33,947 nt of DNA from Dehalococcoidia bacterium (GTDB taxonomy: Bacteria > Chloroflexota > Dehalococcoidia > SZUA-161 > SpSt-899): contig JALPYG010000006.1 in the NCBI GenBank assembly GCA_023271215.1, positions 1 to 33,947 of the forward strand. Direction: 5' to 3'. The notes under the pieces are model-generated. The model searched no databases. It saw only the letters and a program-made list of their open reading frames with translations, and was not told where the DNA came from. Below, one piece after another: positions 8,887 to 18,214 of the stretch. How positions within the stretch are numbered: the stretch's first letter is position 1; every line of letters starts with the position of its first letter. A program made the position numbers and the translations under genes.

Positions 8887-9888
8887 CTAAGGTGGTTGCC
8901 CTACCCCGGGCAGCCGTCCTCGGGAGAGCACCTCGCTCTCCGTGATCTCTACGGCGGAGTAAGGGTCAATCTCGCCGTTCTCAACCTGCCCCAACAACGA
9001 TCTCAACCTCTCATTCTCACTCATCAATAGCGAAAGACGGTTTCTGAGCCGGTGCTCGACTGCATGGAGGAACTCCTCCTTCCTCTGTTGCCGTCGCCGG
9101 CGCAAAAGCTCCCCGCTGGATTCTAGAAATTCCTGATGCCTCTTCGCTTCCCGGTAAAGCTCTCCGATCCCTACATCGTTTATCGCTTGCGTGGCCAGAA
9201 TAGGTGGTTGCCATTGATTCATCCTGGGGCTTAACATTAACATCGATTCGAGTTCCACCACCAATCTGTCCGCCCCCGGCCGGTCGGCCTTATTGACCAC
9301 AAAGATATCGGCGATCTCCATAAGTCCGGCCTTCATGGTCTGGATGGCATCTCCAGCTTCGGGCACCAGGGCCACCAGGGTAGTGTCCACGGTCTCCATG
9401 ATATCGAGTTCAGTCTGCCCCACCCCCACCGTTTCCACGAAGATGATGTCCTTGCCGAAGGCGTCCAGGAGTTTCATCACGTTTCGAGTGGTTGTGGGGA
9501 GACCACCGCGACTGCCCCGGGTCGCCATACTGCGGATAAAGACTCCCGGATCGAGGTAATGCTGCTGCATCCTGATGCGGTCGCCCAGCACTGCCCCTCC
9601 AGAGAAGGGACTGGTAGGATCTACCGCTATGATTCCTACGGAGAGCCCTTTGCTTCTGGCCACAGCGGTCAGCCTATCGACCAGTGTGCTTTTGCCTCCG
9701 CCGGGGGGTCCGGTGATACCTATGGAATAAGCCCTTCCCAGGCGAGGATAGATGCCCTTCATGATCTCGGTTACCGCTGGATATCCCCGCTCCACCAGAC
9801 TGATGAGGCGAGATAAAGGCTGCAGCGCCCCGCTTAGCATCCTCTCTACCAGTTCCACGTAACCCTCATTCCGTTCGGGTAAGTTCAA
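8887..9888 (-). CDS. MeaB/ArgK-family G3E-like GTPase (methylmalonyl-CoA mutase chaperone family)
   Basis: Contains YSIGITGPPGGGKSTLVDRLT, IAVDPTSPFSGGAVLGDRIRM, FIRSMATRGSRGGL and VNKADRPGADR. The ORF-track start at 10038 reads through the tRNA, so a TTG near 9888 (LNLPERNEGYVELVERML) is more plausible. The exact start is uncertain. Confidence 0.88.
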   Translation of the reverse strand: MNLPERNEGYVELVERMLSGALQPLSRLISLVERGYPAVTEIMKGIYPRLGRAYSIGITGPPGGGKSTLVDRLTAVARSKGLSVGIIAVDPTSPFSGGAVLGDRIRMQQHYLDPGVFIRSMATRGSRGGLPTTTRNVMKLLDAFGKDIIFVETVGVGQTELDIMETVDTTLVALVPEAGDAIQTMKAGLMEIADIFVVNKADRPGADRLVVELESMLMLSPRMNQWQPPILATQAINDVGIGELYREAKRHQEFLESSGELLRRRRQQRKEEFLHAVEHRLRNRLSLLMSENERLRSLLGQVENGEIDPYSAVEITESEVLSRGRLPGVGQPP

Positions 9889-9926
9889 AATGACCCTTTC
9901 CTTTTTTGCCCGGCAATCAAAGTAAA

Positions 9927-10001
<75 letters not shown>

Positions 10002-10091
10002 TATTATGTATTATATCCCGTCGTGCTGGTTGTAGCAATAGTAATAGGGGTCAGGTCTTGTTTCTTGCATCTCTTGCTGTCCCCAGAGAAA

Positions 10092-10628
10092 CTAGTCCAC
10101 GTCGGGCTGGATCAGACCGTAGGTCCCGCCCTTACGACGGTACAACACGTTGAACCGGCCACTGGCATCATCGAAGAAGACGAAGAAGTCGTGCCCCAGC
10201 AGCTCCATTTGCTCCATTGCTTCATCGGGTGACATCGCCTTCACCGGGAAGCGTTTGATCCTGAGCAGCGTGCCTTCCTGCTGTTGGTCTGCAACCAGTT
10301 CTCCCTTTGAGGCCACCAGACGCCGCTTTCTTCCCTGGAGCCTTTCCTTGTACCGGCTGATCTGGCGGGTCATCATGTTGGTCGCGGCATCAACGGCGGA
10401 GAAGATATCAGCCCCTCGCTCTTCGCCCCTGAGGAAGGTACCCCGACAATCAAGGGTCATTTCCACTACATACTGATTTCCTTGTGATCTGGACCGTTCC
10501 TCAGATATCTCCACCTTGGTCTCCGTGATGTTACTGAGGTGGCGATCGAATTTGTCAACCTTTCTAGCGATATACTCCCTGGACTTTTCAGGGACCTCGA
10601 TATTCTTACCTCTGATCACTAAGTTCAT
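10092..10628 (-). CDS. hpf: Ribosome hibernation promoting factor (long HPF / RaiA family)
   Basis: 178 aa. Contains MNLVIRGKNIEVPEKSREYIARKVDKFDRHLSNI and the C-terminal dimerisation region (IKRFPVKAMSPDEAMEQMELLGHDFFVFFDDASGRFNVLYRRKGGTYGLIQP). Confidence 0.95.
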   Translation of the reverse strand: MNLVIRGKNIEVPEKSREYIARKVDKFDRHLSNITETKVEISEERSRSQGNQYVVEMTLDCRGTFLRGEERGADIFSAVDAATNMMTRQISRYKERLQGRKRRLVASKGELVADQQQEGTLLRIKRFPVKAMSPDEAMEQMELLGHDFFVFFDDASGRFNVLYRRKGGTYGLIQPDVD

Positions 10629-10731
10629 TTCATCCTCCTATTTTACGGCATAGGAATCTCAGAATTTTCTATGCTTCGTAAAGAGGCGAAGCCCCTTGAA
10701 AACCCCAGGACATAACCGCTTCAGGGGGTTT

Positions 10732-10750
10732 CAGGGGGAGAATCCCCCTG
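10732..10750. repeat. Short perfect hairpin between comF and hpf
   Basis: CAGGGGGA-gaa-TCCCCCTG, 8-bp stem with 3-nt loop, within a CCCCCTGAAACCCCCTG-rich segment just after the comF stop. Confidence 0.6.
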
Positions 10751-10756
10751 GCGGTC

Positions 10757-11470
10757 TTATTGCTCTCTTGAAAAGGTCAATCCCCAAACCGAGGCCGCCC
10801 CGGCCTCTTTCAAGGCGAGGGCACAGGCATTCAGAGTGGCGCCGGTGGTACATACGTCGTCGACCAAAAGTACGCCTTTGCCCTGACAGACCTGATTCTT
10901 ACATCGGAAAGCTCCCTGAACATTGCTGCGCCGGGCCTCAGCCCCCAGGGAGACCTGAGAGGGCGTGTTTCTCAGTCGAACGAGTGATCCGGAGGCTGTT
11001 GGCAAGTCGATCAGGTGGCTCAATTCTTCTGCCAGCAAGTCGGATTGATTATATCCTCGCTGACGCACTCGTTTCGAGTGCAGGGGAACGGCTACCAGGA
11101 TGTCGGTGGGCAGGGGGTTGGATTCCAGATATTCGGCCATAAGTTTCGCCAGTGGTCGGGCCAGGGCTTTTAGATTCCGATACTTCAGGTGGTGCACTGC
11201 GTCGCGTGCCATCCCCCGGTGCAAAAAAAGCGAACGGACGCCATCGATGGCAGGTGGCGAATTAAGGCAGTTGGGGCAGAGTCTTCCCCCGCTGAAGGGA
11301 ACCGCACAACACTCGCAGTACGGTGGAGTGAGGCTGGGAAGCAGGTTGAGGCACGATCGGCAGAGAAACTCGCCTTCCGCACCACACCCGATGCATCGTC
11401 GAGGAAAAATGAGATCGAGAAGCAGATCTCTTGATTGTCTGAGTGCCGTCTGCAAAGTGATAGCTTGCAT
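10757..11470 (-). CDS. comF: ComF family phosphoribosyltransferase-like protein
   Basis: 237 aa. N-terminal Cys cluster (CIGCGAEGEFLCRSCL...CECC...CPNC) and PRPP-binding motif GVLLVDDVCTTGATLNACALAL. Confidence 0.93.
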   Translation of the reverse strand: MQAITLQTALRQSRDLLLDLIFPRRCIGCGAEGEFLCRSCLNLLPSLTPPYCECCAVPFSGGRLCPNCLNSPPAIDGVRSLFLHRGMARDAVHHLKYRNLKALARPLAKLMAEYLESNPLPTDILVAVPLHSKRVRQRGYNQSDLLAEELSHLIDLPTASGSLVRLRNTPSQVSLGAEARRSNVQGAFRCKNQVCQGKGVLLVDDVCTTGATLNACALALKEAGAASVWGLTFSREQ

Positions 11471-12412
11471 TCAACCGATATGCGCCGCGCCGATAAGCTC
11501 CTCAAGGTTCCTGATTCCCACTCTTGCCATGAATTGTTCTATGCCTTGCTGGATGCTGAGCAGGGCCTGGGGATCGGTGAACGTAGCTGTTCCTACCTGA
11601 ATGGCGCTGGCACCAGCCATGATGAATTCGAGGGCATCGTTGCCCGAGGCGATTCCCCCACATCCGATGATTGGCACCTTAACTTCGTGAGCCACCTTGT
11701 ACACCAGGTAAAGGGCGAGAGGCTTGATTGCCGGACCCGAAAGCCCCCCTGAGATATTGCCCAGCGCAGGGCGGCGGCTCATGGTATCGATGGCCATGCC
11801 TTTGAAGGTATTGGCAATCGTTAGAGAATCAGCGCCGGCGTCGGCAACGGCGCGAGCGATTTCAACGATGTCGGTGACATTTGGGGTGAGCTTGACGATA
11901 ACCGGCAGACCGGTTCGAGTCCTGACCACCGAGATCACTTCAGCCGCCATCCGGGGACTTGTTCCAAACTCCATTCCTCCGGATGCCAGATTAGGGCAAC
12001 TGATGTTCACCTCTATTCCTCTGATGCCCTCCACCCCGTCCAGCAGCGTCGCCAGTCGGGCGTACTCCTCGACGCTCTCTCCGGCGATGTTTACGATCAC
12101 CGGAACCTGCCACTCCGCCCAGAGCGGCGCTTTATCCTGGATCAGGGCTTCCAGTCCGATGTTCTCCAACCCAATTGAATTCAGTAAGCCAGCGGTGGTT
12201 TCAACCAGGCGCGGCTGGGGATTACCCTCGCGCGGCCACAAGGTGATCCCTTTTGAGACTATAGCTCCCAGCCTCTGGATGTCAATGATCCCGGCATATT
12301 CGGTCCCGTAGCCGAAGGTGCCGGAGGCAGCCATCACCGGGCTGGATAAGAGGAGCCCCCTCTCATTCTGAGGTGCCAGTTGCACCGAGAGATTCAGATT
12401 GCAGGTGTCCAT
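11471..12412 (-). CDS. pyrD: Dihydroorotate dehydrogenase (class 1B type)
   Basis: ORF track 11471..12490. Likely start MDTCNLNLSVQL at 12412. Contains PVMAASGTFGYGTEYAGI, VNISCPNLASGGMEFG, PVIVKLTPNVTDI and IIGCGGIASGNDALEFIMAGASAIQVGTA. Confidence 0.93.
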   Translation of the reverse strand: MDTCNLNLSVQLAPQNERGLLLSSPVMAASGTFGYGTEYAGIIDIQRLGAIVSKGITLWPREGNPQPRLVETTAGLLNSIGLENIGLEALIQDKAPLWAEWQVPVIVNIAGESVEEYARLATLLDGVEGIRGIEVNISCPNLASGGMEFGTSPRMAAEVISVVRTRTGLPVIVKLTPNVTDIVEIARAVADAGADSLTIANTFKGMAIDTMSRRPALGNISGGLSGPAIKPLALYLVYKVAHEVKVPIIGCGGIASGNDALEFIMAGASAIQVGTATFTDPQALLSIQQGIEQFMARVGIRNLEELIGAAHIG

Positions 12413-12452
12413 TATATTCCTGGCGTTCAATGTCCTGACTACTGACCAATGA

Positions 12453-13310
12453 CTACAGCGTACTATACGTCTCCTGCAAAAGCAGAGCATCCCCTTCTAG
12501 ATTGGGGCTCTCACAAACGACCATCCCTCTGGCATCGTGGTCCCGCAGTGCCTGAAGAAGCTCCACATATTGAAAATCTGAGTCCCTTAGATCGAGATGC
12601 TTTCTCTCGCCCTTGTCGCCATACTCGATTCCCGAAACGTGGAGGTGCAGATTATCCAGGCCCTTCCTCCCCAGCTTCTCTCCCACTTGATCCAGGACCC
12701 AGGAAAAATCCCTGTAGCAATTGAATTTACCCGTCCGGGCATGCAGGTGCGCAAAATCAATGCAGGGCGCTACGCCATCTATCTCGGCGCTAAGCCTTAG
12801 TATCTCGTTCAAAGTGCCGAACTGACTTCCCTTCCCGGTGGTCTCGGGCCGGATCCAGACCCTTTTCCTTTCCTTATCCAGTTGTTCTATTATCTCGGCA
12901 AGGTGCCTCTTCACTCTCTCGTAGACCTCATCCGGGGGGCGTTTCATGTAAAAGGCGGCGTGGAACACGATTCCCTCTCCCCCAAACGCGGAGGTGATGC
13001 AGGCAGTCTGGAGGATTCTCTGCCGGCTGGCGACAACCTTCTCCTCCTCCTGGGAATTCAGGTTTATGAAATAGGGGGCGTGAGCGGTCAATCTTACATC
13101 CTGTTTTCGGGCCACCTCGCCGACCGGCAGGGCGCTACTATTGCTCATCCTGACCCCCTGCACGAACTCCACCTCCATGCAGCCGAGGCCAAGCTCGTGA
13201 ATACGCATCACGCCAGCCTGGGTAGTCTGCGACTTAGAACTATGCGGGATGCCTGCGGTGCCGAAGAGCAGGGTGTTTTCGATCCTCTTTCGATTTCCGG
13301 TTCTCAGCAT
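12453..13310 (-). CDS. AP endonuclease family 2 / endonuclease IV-like TIM barrel protein
   Basis: 285 aa. Contains LTAHAPYFINLNSQEEEK, RVWIRPETTGKGSQFGTLNEIL, CIDFAHLHARTG and LHLHVSGIEYGDKGERKHLDL, which resemble metal-binding motifs of endonuclease IV. Confidence 0.82.
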   Translation of the reverse strand: MLRTGNRKRIENTLLFGTAGIPHSSKSQTTQAGVMRIHELGLGCMEVEFVQGVRMSNSSALPVGEVARKQDVRLTAHAPYFINLNSQEEEKVVASRQRILQTACITSAFGGEGIVFHAAFYMKRPPDEVYERVKRHLAEIIEQLDKERKRVWIRPETTGKGSQFGTLNEILRLSAEIDGVAPCIDFAHLHARTGKFNCYRDFSWVLDQVGEKLGRKGLDNLHLHVSGIEYGDKGERKHLDLRDSDFQYVELLQALRDHDARGMVVCESPNLEGDALLLQETYSTL

Positions 13311-13350
13311 AATCCTTTCTTTGGCCTTTCATAACGAATTCTCACCATGC

Positions 13351-13716
13351 TCATTCGGAGGCATTGTTCGTCCTCAGATTCTCCGCACCGTTGATATATA
13401 CATGAACAATCTCGCCGGCATCCTTTTCGGTATTGAATAGGATCAGGATGCGGAGGCATTGTGGCAGGCTCTCAGGGACATGCATCTCGTGGCCGCAAAG
13501 CAGGGCCACCTGCGTCCACCCCATTCGCCGAGCGGCTAATGCCGGGAACTCAGCGGTGAGGTCCGGAGTGGTGGTGAAGAAAGCGCAAGCGATCTCCTCC
13601 ACTTTGATCTCGTTGGCCTGGATCATTTTCTCCAGGAGTTCTTTGGTTGCCTGTAGTATCGATTCCCTGGTGTTTTCCTCGACCGTGGTTGCCCCACGGA
13701 CGCCGCGACAGCGCAT
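13351..13716 (-). CDS. aroH: Chorismate mutase, AroH class
   Basis: 121 aa. Contains MRCRGVRGATTVEENTRESILQATKELLEKMI, ACAFFTTTPDLTAEFPALAARRMGW and HVYINGAENLR. Confidence 0.92.
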   Translation of the reverse strand: MRCRGVRGATTVEENTRESILQATKELLEKMIQANEIKVEEIACAFFTTTPDLTAEFPALAARRMGWTQVALLCGHEMHVPESLPQCLRILILFNTEKDAGEIVHVYINGAENLRTNNASE

Positions 13717-13742
13717 AGGCTTGGTTCCTTTCCTACTAATAC

Positions 13743-13852
13743 GTAACTATTCAGCCACAGAGCTCACCTAAGGCGGACAGAGCACAATTTAGCGTGTAGG
13801 GGGGTACGGAGACTACCCGCTACTCGTTTCTCTATGAACTCTGTAGCTATCA
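13743..13852. repeat. Mosaic intergenic repeat, copy A
   Basis: Left end gtaactattca + gccacagagctcac, internal tttagcgtgtagg, right end gaactctgtagct (imperfect inverse of the left end). Related to copy B at 24906-25019. Confidence 0.6.
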
Positions 13853-13990
13853 ATCACTGGCTGAGTGATCACTATAATACTATCATTTAACGGAGGCGCT
13901 GGCAAGCGCCAATTGATGAGGGAGGCTACGGGCCAATGATAAGCGCGTATACTCCCACTATTAACCGCCAAAATGGAGAAAACAAAAGTG

Positions 13991-14019
13991 TTGACGAAAG
14001 TACATAAATGTGTTATAGT
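13991..14019 (+). promoter_or_regulatory. Putative promoter of the accessory cluster
   Basis: TTGACG (13991-13996), 17 bp, TATAGT (14014-14019). Located upstream of the ATG at 14038, which is preceded by agggagaatag. Confidence 0.6.
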
Positions 14020-14037
14020 TACAAAGGGAGAATAGAG

Positions 14038-14559
14038 ATGTATCTCATAGTAGCTAAGTACTCTGATGATGCCGAGAGGAAGAGGATAGACTATCTGTTC
14101 GAGAAGTGGAGAGAGAGGATAAAGATAACTAAACCAGAGGGCATGGTCGTTCTGCTGGATGGTGTGGAGGAAAGGGGTCTTGCCGAGATACTTGAAGACC
14201 TCCTCTCCAGAGTGCAAGAGGATAAAATAACCCTCTACAAACTTGAGCATGTTACCACACAGATCGAAAAGAATGAAAAAGAGCTTCGGGCAAGCATCAG
14301 CGGCGACGAAAAAACTATCGGCCGGCTGCTCAATTTCCTTCTGGCCAGGTATAAAGGGGTACTCAAGAGGGAGTCCCCGCAACTCCGGGAAAAGGTCTAC
14401 GAGGTCTACACCAGGAAAGGAATGGCAGAGGTATCCCTGAGGCTTAAGGAAAGCCCCGGCAAGGTAGACATCCGGGTAAGGATAGCCGGGTATGGGGAGG
14501 TGGTGGATTTGCTCCACAACAAGCTCGGTGAGGAGATGAAATACCTCGAGGAGGCGTAA
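14038..14559 (+). CDS. Uncharacterised protein, first gene of the accessory cluster
   Basis: ORF track 14008..14559. ATG 14038 (MYLIVAKYSDDAERK) lies downstream of the predicted -10 and has an RBS. No family recognised. Confidence 0.8.
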   Translation: MYLIVAKYSDDAERKRIDYLFEKWRERIKITKPEGMVVLLDGVEERGLAEILEDLLSRVQEDKITLYKLEHVTTQIEKNEKELRASISGDEKTIGRLLNFLLARYKGVLKRESPQLREKVYEVYTRKGMAEVSLRLKESPGKVDIRVRIAGYGEVVDLLHNKLGEEMKYLEEA

Positions 14560-14560
14560 A

Positions 14561-16459
14561 ATGCGCAGTGAAGTTGACTGGAAAAATCTGGAGGAGATTA
14601 TCAAGCCGGTAGATAGAGTGCTGGACTATGACCTGGAAAGGCTCCGCCGCACTGACGAGGTGAAAAGGATCGGGCTCTGGAACGAGATAGAAAGCAGCCT
14701 TAACTCCTTCGAAGAGGAGTTGTCTCCGACCGTGCCTCGCGACCTGAAGCAGCATTACCTCAGTAAGTTCACCCTGGCCAGGCTTCTCCTCGCCGCCGCT
14801 TCCCACATCAGCGACGAGCGCAGCATTATGATGACGTCCTCCTTCAACGAGAAAGAAATCGCTCTCCTGCAGGACTTTGAAAGATACAATGTCTTCGATA
14901 TCCTGAGCGCGGACGAAATCAGGGAGCGGATAGCCCGGCGAGATGAGCTTTTTACCCTGGTAAGGGAAATCTACGAGAAGCAATACACCGACCTCGATGG
15001 CTTGCTCGATGCCGTGGAAGTCCAGCGGGACCTGAAGCTAGCCTTCAAGAGAAGATATGAAAAGAGGCTGGAGAATATCAAAGAGGGGGTTAAGGCCTAT
15101 GTTGGTAAATATGGCCCGGTGTTCATGGTGCGGCAGATCGAGGAAAAGGTCTGGGAGAAAGTGAAGGAGTCCGAGAGGGAAAGGGAGAGGGTCTCCGCCG
15201 AGATACGAAGGCGGCTGGAGGAATTGGCTGGACGACTCAAGCCGTTACAAAGTGCGGAGGAGGCAAACCAGGCGCTAAAGGAGAAGTTACTCGCCTTTGA
15301 GAGAGCCATACTCGAGGGCTCCTCCCCCGACCTAACCCCCCTTCAGTCCGAAAAGGAGAGGCTGTTCCAGAGCTTTCTCGATCTTGAAAAGGAAATCTCC
15401 GCGCAGGTTGAAGGAATGACCCGGGAGAGAGAAGGGCTCGAGGAGAGGGAAGCGGAACTGGAGAGGCTGGCGGAGGGATACCGTCAGCAGGCGGAGGAGG
15501 AGAGAGAACGTGTGATCCAAAGTGAGCTGGGCGAGCTGGAGAAAATCCGCTCTGAACTTGTCTCACAAGAGCAGTCTCTCCAGGATGAAAAGAGGTCGCT
15601 GGAGGCCGGGAGAGAGGAAATGGAGGAAAGGCTGCGGCAGCTTCGTGAGGTTGCTGAGGGGAGGTACTTGCGCTGGCTTGCCGCCGAGGATGCCCGCCTG
15701 GCCGAGCTGAATTTCCTCTCTCGTTTTGAGGAGAAGATGCACCAGTTCCCCCTGAAGGTCTTCTCTCCAATTGAGAACAAGACCTTCACCGTAAGTTCCT
15801 GGGAAGAAGGCTCTCACCGGCGAATGAGCGAGGCAGAAACCGGCCCGAGCAAGCCTTCAAACGAGAGCTCGCGGTATGTAGTAAGCGAGCGGAAGTACAA
15901 AATCTTTGGCCCGAAATTGCCCCGGGTGATCATCGAGGCCATCTCGCTGAGCCACCTTCGCGAGTTCGATGAATGGGGCTTCGATGTGCGCCCGGCTAAT
16001 CTGGGGGATTTTCTCGGAGTTATCACCCGGCATATAAAGAGCGCCGAAATCGGCCGGCGCCTTCACATCCTTGGCCTTGCCTCCCCCACCGGCTGGGATA
16101 AGAGGGTAACAAGTGAGATAGCCTCTGATTCCTTTGCCCGCAACTATCTCAGCCGCTATGTTTCTGTTTGCCTGGCTGATTCTATCACCGGAGAGGTCTT
16201 TTACAATCCCCTGGACAAACGAATTGCCAATTTTATAGACCATTTCAAGCCCGAATTCAAGGTGGAGACGATAGCTCGTCTGAAGAGAGCGGTGGTGGAG
16301 GAACTGGGGCTTAAGGGCTTTGTTGCCTTTGAGGAATTTGCGAAGGTAGTCGGCGAGCCAAGAAACATGGTACTTAAGGCCTTCTACGACCTTGAAAAGG
16401 AGGTCCATGGTGCGGTAAGATTTATAAAAGATGTCGGGCTTGTGCTGGAAGAAAAATAA
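14561..16459 (+). CDS. Uncharacterised 632 aa protein with long central coiled coil
   Basis: Starts 1 bp after the preceding gene. Long charged heptad-like segment (about residues 190-370) followed by a globular C-terminal region ending in a possible winged-helix (VETIARLKRAVVEELGLKGFVAFEEFAKVVGEPRNMVLKAFYDLEKEV). Confidence 0.85.
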   Translation: MRSEVDWKNLEEIIKPVDRVLDYDLERLRRTDEVKRIGLWNEIESSLNSFEEELSPTVPRDLKQHYLSKFTLARLLLAAASHISDERSIMMTSSFNEKEIALLQDFERYNVFDILSADEIRERIARRDELFTLVREIYEKQYTDLDGLLDAVEVQRDLKLAFKRRYEKRLENIKEGVKAYVGKYGPVFMVRQIEEKVWEKVKESERERERVSAEIRRRLEELAGRLKPLQSAEEANQALKEKLLAFERAILEGSSPDLTPLQSEKERLFQSFLDLEKEISAQVEGMTREREGLEEREAELERLAEGYRQQAEEERERVIQSELGELEKIRSELVSQEQSLQDEKRSLEAGREEMEERLRQLREVAEGRYLRWLAAEDARLAELNFLSRFEEKMHQFPLKVFSPIENKTFTVSSWEEGSHRRMSEAETGPSKPSNESSRYVVSERKYKIFGPKLPRVIIEAISLSHLREFDEWGFDVRPANLGDFLGVITRHIKSAEIGRRLHILGLASPTGWDKRVTSEIASDSFARNYLSRYVSVCLADSITGEVFYNPLDKRIANFIDHFKPEFKVETIARLKRAVVEELGLKGFVAFEEFAKVVGEPRNMVLKAFYDLEKEVHGAVRFIKDVGLVLEEK

Positions 16460-16475
16460 AAAAGGAGGTAAAGCA

Positions 16476-17075
16476 ATGGGGGTAAGAGAATTGATGGAGA
16501 AGATCAGGGGGAATCCCCTGGAGAAGATGAAGGCTCGCGAGCTGAGGGAGGAGGAGATTCGGCTCAAGAACCAGCTTGAGCGGGTGAGGAAGGGAATTGA
16601 TGACAACGAGAAGGAGAAGAAGAAGAAATTCCGCGAGGGGATCGGGGCCGATCTCTTCAAGAAGCGAATGCTGGTCCAGGAGATAGGGGCTCTCGACATG
16701 GAAGCCAAGTTGAAGCTGAGAACTTTCACCACCGCCCACCGCCAGCTCCGGTTCGTGAAGAACTTTCTCATCGTGAAGAACTACGAGCAGCAGCTTAAGG
16801 ATGTAGGGCTCTGGAAGAAGCTCACCGCTATCCCCCAGGCAAACCTGGAGGGCTTCCTCATCAGGATCAGCCTCGACGGGAAAGAGTTTGACGAGGTTCT
16901 TAATGAACTGAACAAGCCCTTTGAGATGGATGTGGCCGAAATCGGGGAAGAGATGGCGGAGGAGGAGAAAAAGATGCTGGAGAGTTGGGCGCAGGTAGAA
17001 GCGGGAGCCCTGGAACCGGAGAAGGCGGAGAGCGAGCTCTCCATAGACCGCGAGCTACAGGAAGAAGAAATATAG
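16476..17075 (+). CDS. Small helical protein, paralog of the 23125 gene; candidate ESCRT-III-like
   Basis: 199 aa from ATG 16476 with RBS aaaggaggt. Shares NPxEKxxxxxLxExExxLK and (F/L)LIVKxxxxxLxxxGxWxxLxxxxxxxLExxLIxxxL with the 193 aa protein at 23125. Confidence 0.75.
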   Translation: MGVRELMEKIRGNPLEKMKARELREEEIRLKNQLERVRKGIDDNEKEKKKKFREGIGADLFKKRMLVQEIGALDMEAKLKLRTFTTAHRQLRFVKNFLIVKNYEQQLKDVGLWKKLTAIPQANLEGFLIRISLDGKEFDEVLNELNKPFEMDVAEIGEEMAEEEKKMLESWAQVEAGALEPEKAESELSIDRELQEEEI

Positions 17076-17090
17076 TATCGGGCAAAAAAT

Positions 17091-17263
17091 AACCGCACTA
17101 TGTCATTGCTCGCCCCGTTAGATATGAAAAATCTAACAGGGCCAGGAGCGTAGCGACGAAGCAATCTCAAGGTAGGATGGGATAAATTGCTTCTCGCGGA
17201 GCCTGTGCTGAGGAACGAAGTGCTCGCAATGACAGGGAAAATTGTGCAACGATTTATGCGGTT
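17091..17263. repeat. REP/MITE-like palindromic intergenic element
   Basis: Nested inverted repeats: AACCGCA (17091) / TGCGGTT (17257), TGTCATTGC (17101) / GCAATGACA (17226), gcaat/attgc inner pair, plus internal GTTAGATatgaaaaATCTAAC. Confidence 0.85.
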
Positions 17264-17343
17264 AACTGCAAATGACTATAGCTTCACATATTTGGGGTGG
17301 GGAATTTACATTCCCAACTAGCAAAAAGGGGAAAGGAGTGAGC

Positions 17344-17607
17344 ATGCTTACAGAATATATAGATAAAGCCATGAGCAAAGCACAATATGAGAAGTTAGAA
17401 GATGGCACCTACTACGGCAAGATCCCGCAGTGCCTGGGTACCATTGCCTTTGGCAAAACACTTTATGAGTGTCAAAATGAGCTGAAGTCGGTTTTGGAAG
17501 GCTGGCTAATAGTCAAGATAAGGCACGACGATCCTCTACCTGTGATTGATGGTTTTGACCTGAATAAAGGAATACCCACTCTAAAGGAAACTGTAGTCCA
17601 TGGCTAG
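17344..17607 (+). CDS. HicB-family antitoxin
   Basis: MLTEYIDKAMSKAQYEKLEDGTYYGKIPQCLGTIAFGKTLYECQNELKSVLEGWLIVKI. HicB-like fold pattern, overlapping the downstream HicA-like gene. Confidence 0.85.
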   Translation: MLTEYIDKAMSKAQYEKLEDGTYYGKIPQCLGTIAFGKTLYECQNELKSVLEGWLIVKIRHDDPLPVIDGFDLNKGIPTLKETVVHG

Positions 17608-17830
17608 ATGGGCACCTTGTAAGAGGCGAGTCTTTATAGGGAAATTGAGGAGACTGGGTTTTGATCCACCTGAACCAGGAGGACGCCACTTCTATATGCG
17701 ATATGGGACATACACTCTGCCTATTCCTAACAATTCTGAATTCTCCGTGCCGCAACTTAAAATTCTCCTTGGAGAAGTGGAGCATGCCTTAGGCAGAGAA
17801 ATCTCTTTACAAGAATGGCAAGGTTTGTGA
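17600..17830 (+). CDS. HicA-family toxin
   Basis: KRRVFIGKLRRLGFDPPEPGGRHFYMRYGTYTLPIPNNSEFSVPQLKILLGEV matches the HicA pattern (GGxH, then a short beta hairpin and helix). Confidence 0.85.
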   Translation: MARWAPCKRRVFIGKLRRLGFDPPEPGGRHFYMRYGTYTLPIPNNSEFSVPQLKILLGEVEHALGREISLQEWQGL

Positions 17831-17847
17831 TTGTCTTACAGAAGGAT

Positions 17848-17985
17848 GGGAGGAGGGGTTTGAGACGATTGAACTCTGCCGGAAGGGGGATGTCCTGCTC
17901 ACTCGTCTCCTCGAAGGGCTCGCCGTTCCTCTCTCGGAGGTCCTTTGAATGTAACCCACGGCGAGGGATTCAAGAATAGGGGGGC
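17848..17985 (+). pseudogene. Duplicated 3' remnant of the Uma2-family gene
   Basis: Nearly identical to 19268-19405 (ggaggggtttgagacgattgaactctgccggaagggggatgtcctgctcactcgtctcctcgaagggctcgccgttcctctctcggaggtc). No 5' part of the gene is present. Confidence 0.88.
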
Positions 17986-18025
17986 ATTTGACAGGATTTA
18001 GGACTAGTTAAAGGAGGGAAATTCC

Positions 18026-18214
18026 ATGAACATATCAAAGTCAAAATTAGAAGCTCTTGTCACAGAACTTCCAGATGAGGCTAATGTTGAAGAGGTTATG
18101 TATCGCCTCTATCTTCTTCAAAAAATAGAGGCAGGTGAATCAGCAATTCAGAAAGGGGAAACTCTTTCACACCAGGATGCAATGGGAAGGTTATCAAACA
18201 AGTGGCAGAAATAA
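18026..18214 (+). CDS. Small antitoxin of a ParE/RelE-type pair
   Basis: 62 aa with RBS aaaggaggg, overlapping by 13 bp the downstream ParE-like toxin gene. Confidence 0.7.
   Translation: MNISKSKLEALVTELPDEANVEEVMYRLYLLQKIEAGESAIQKGETLSHQDAMGRLSNKWQK

Noticed and set aside
10681-10750. Rho-independent terminator between comF and hpf
   Set aside because: The GC-rich hairpin is present but no T-tract follows on the transcribed strand, so it is listed only as a repeat/hairpin.
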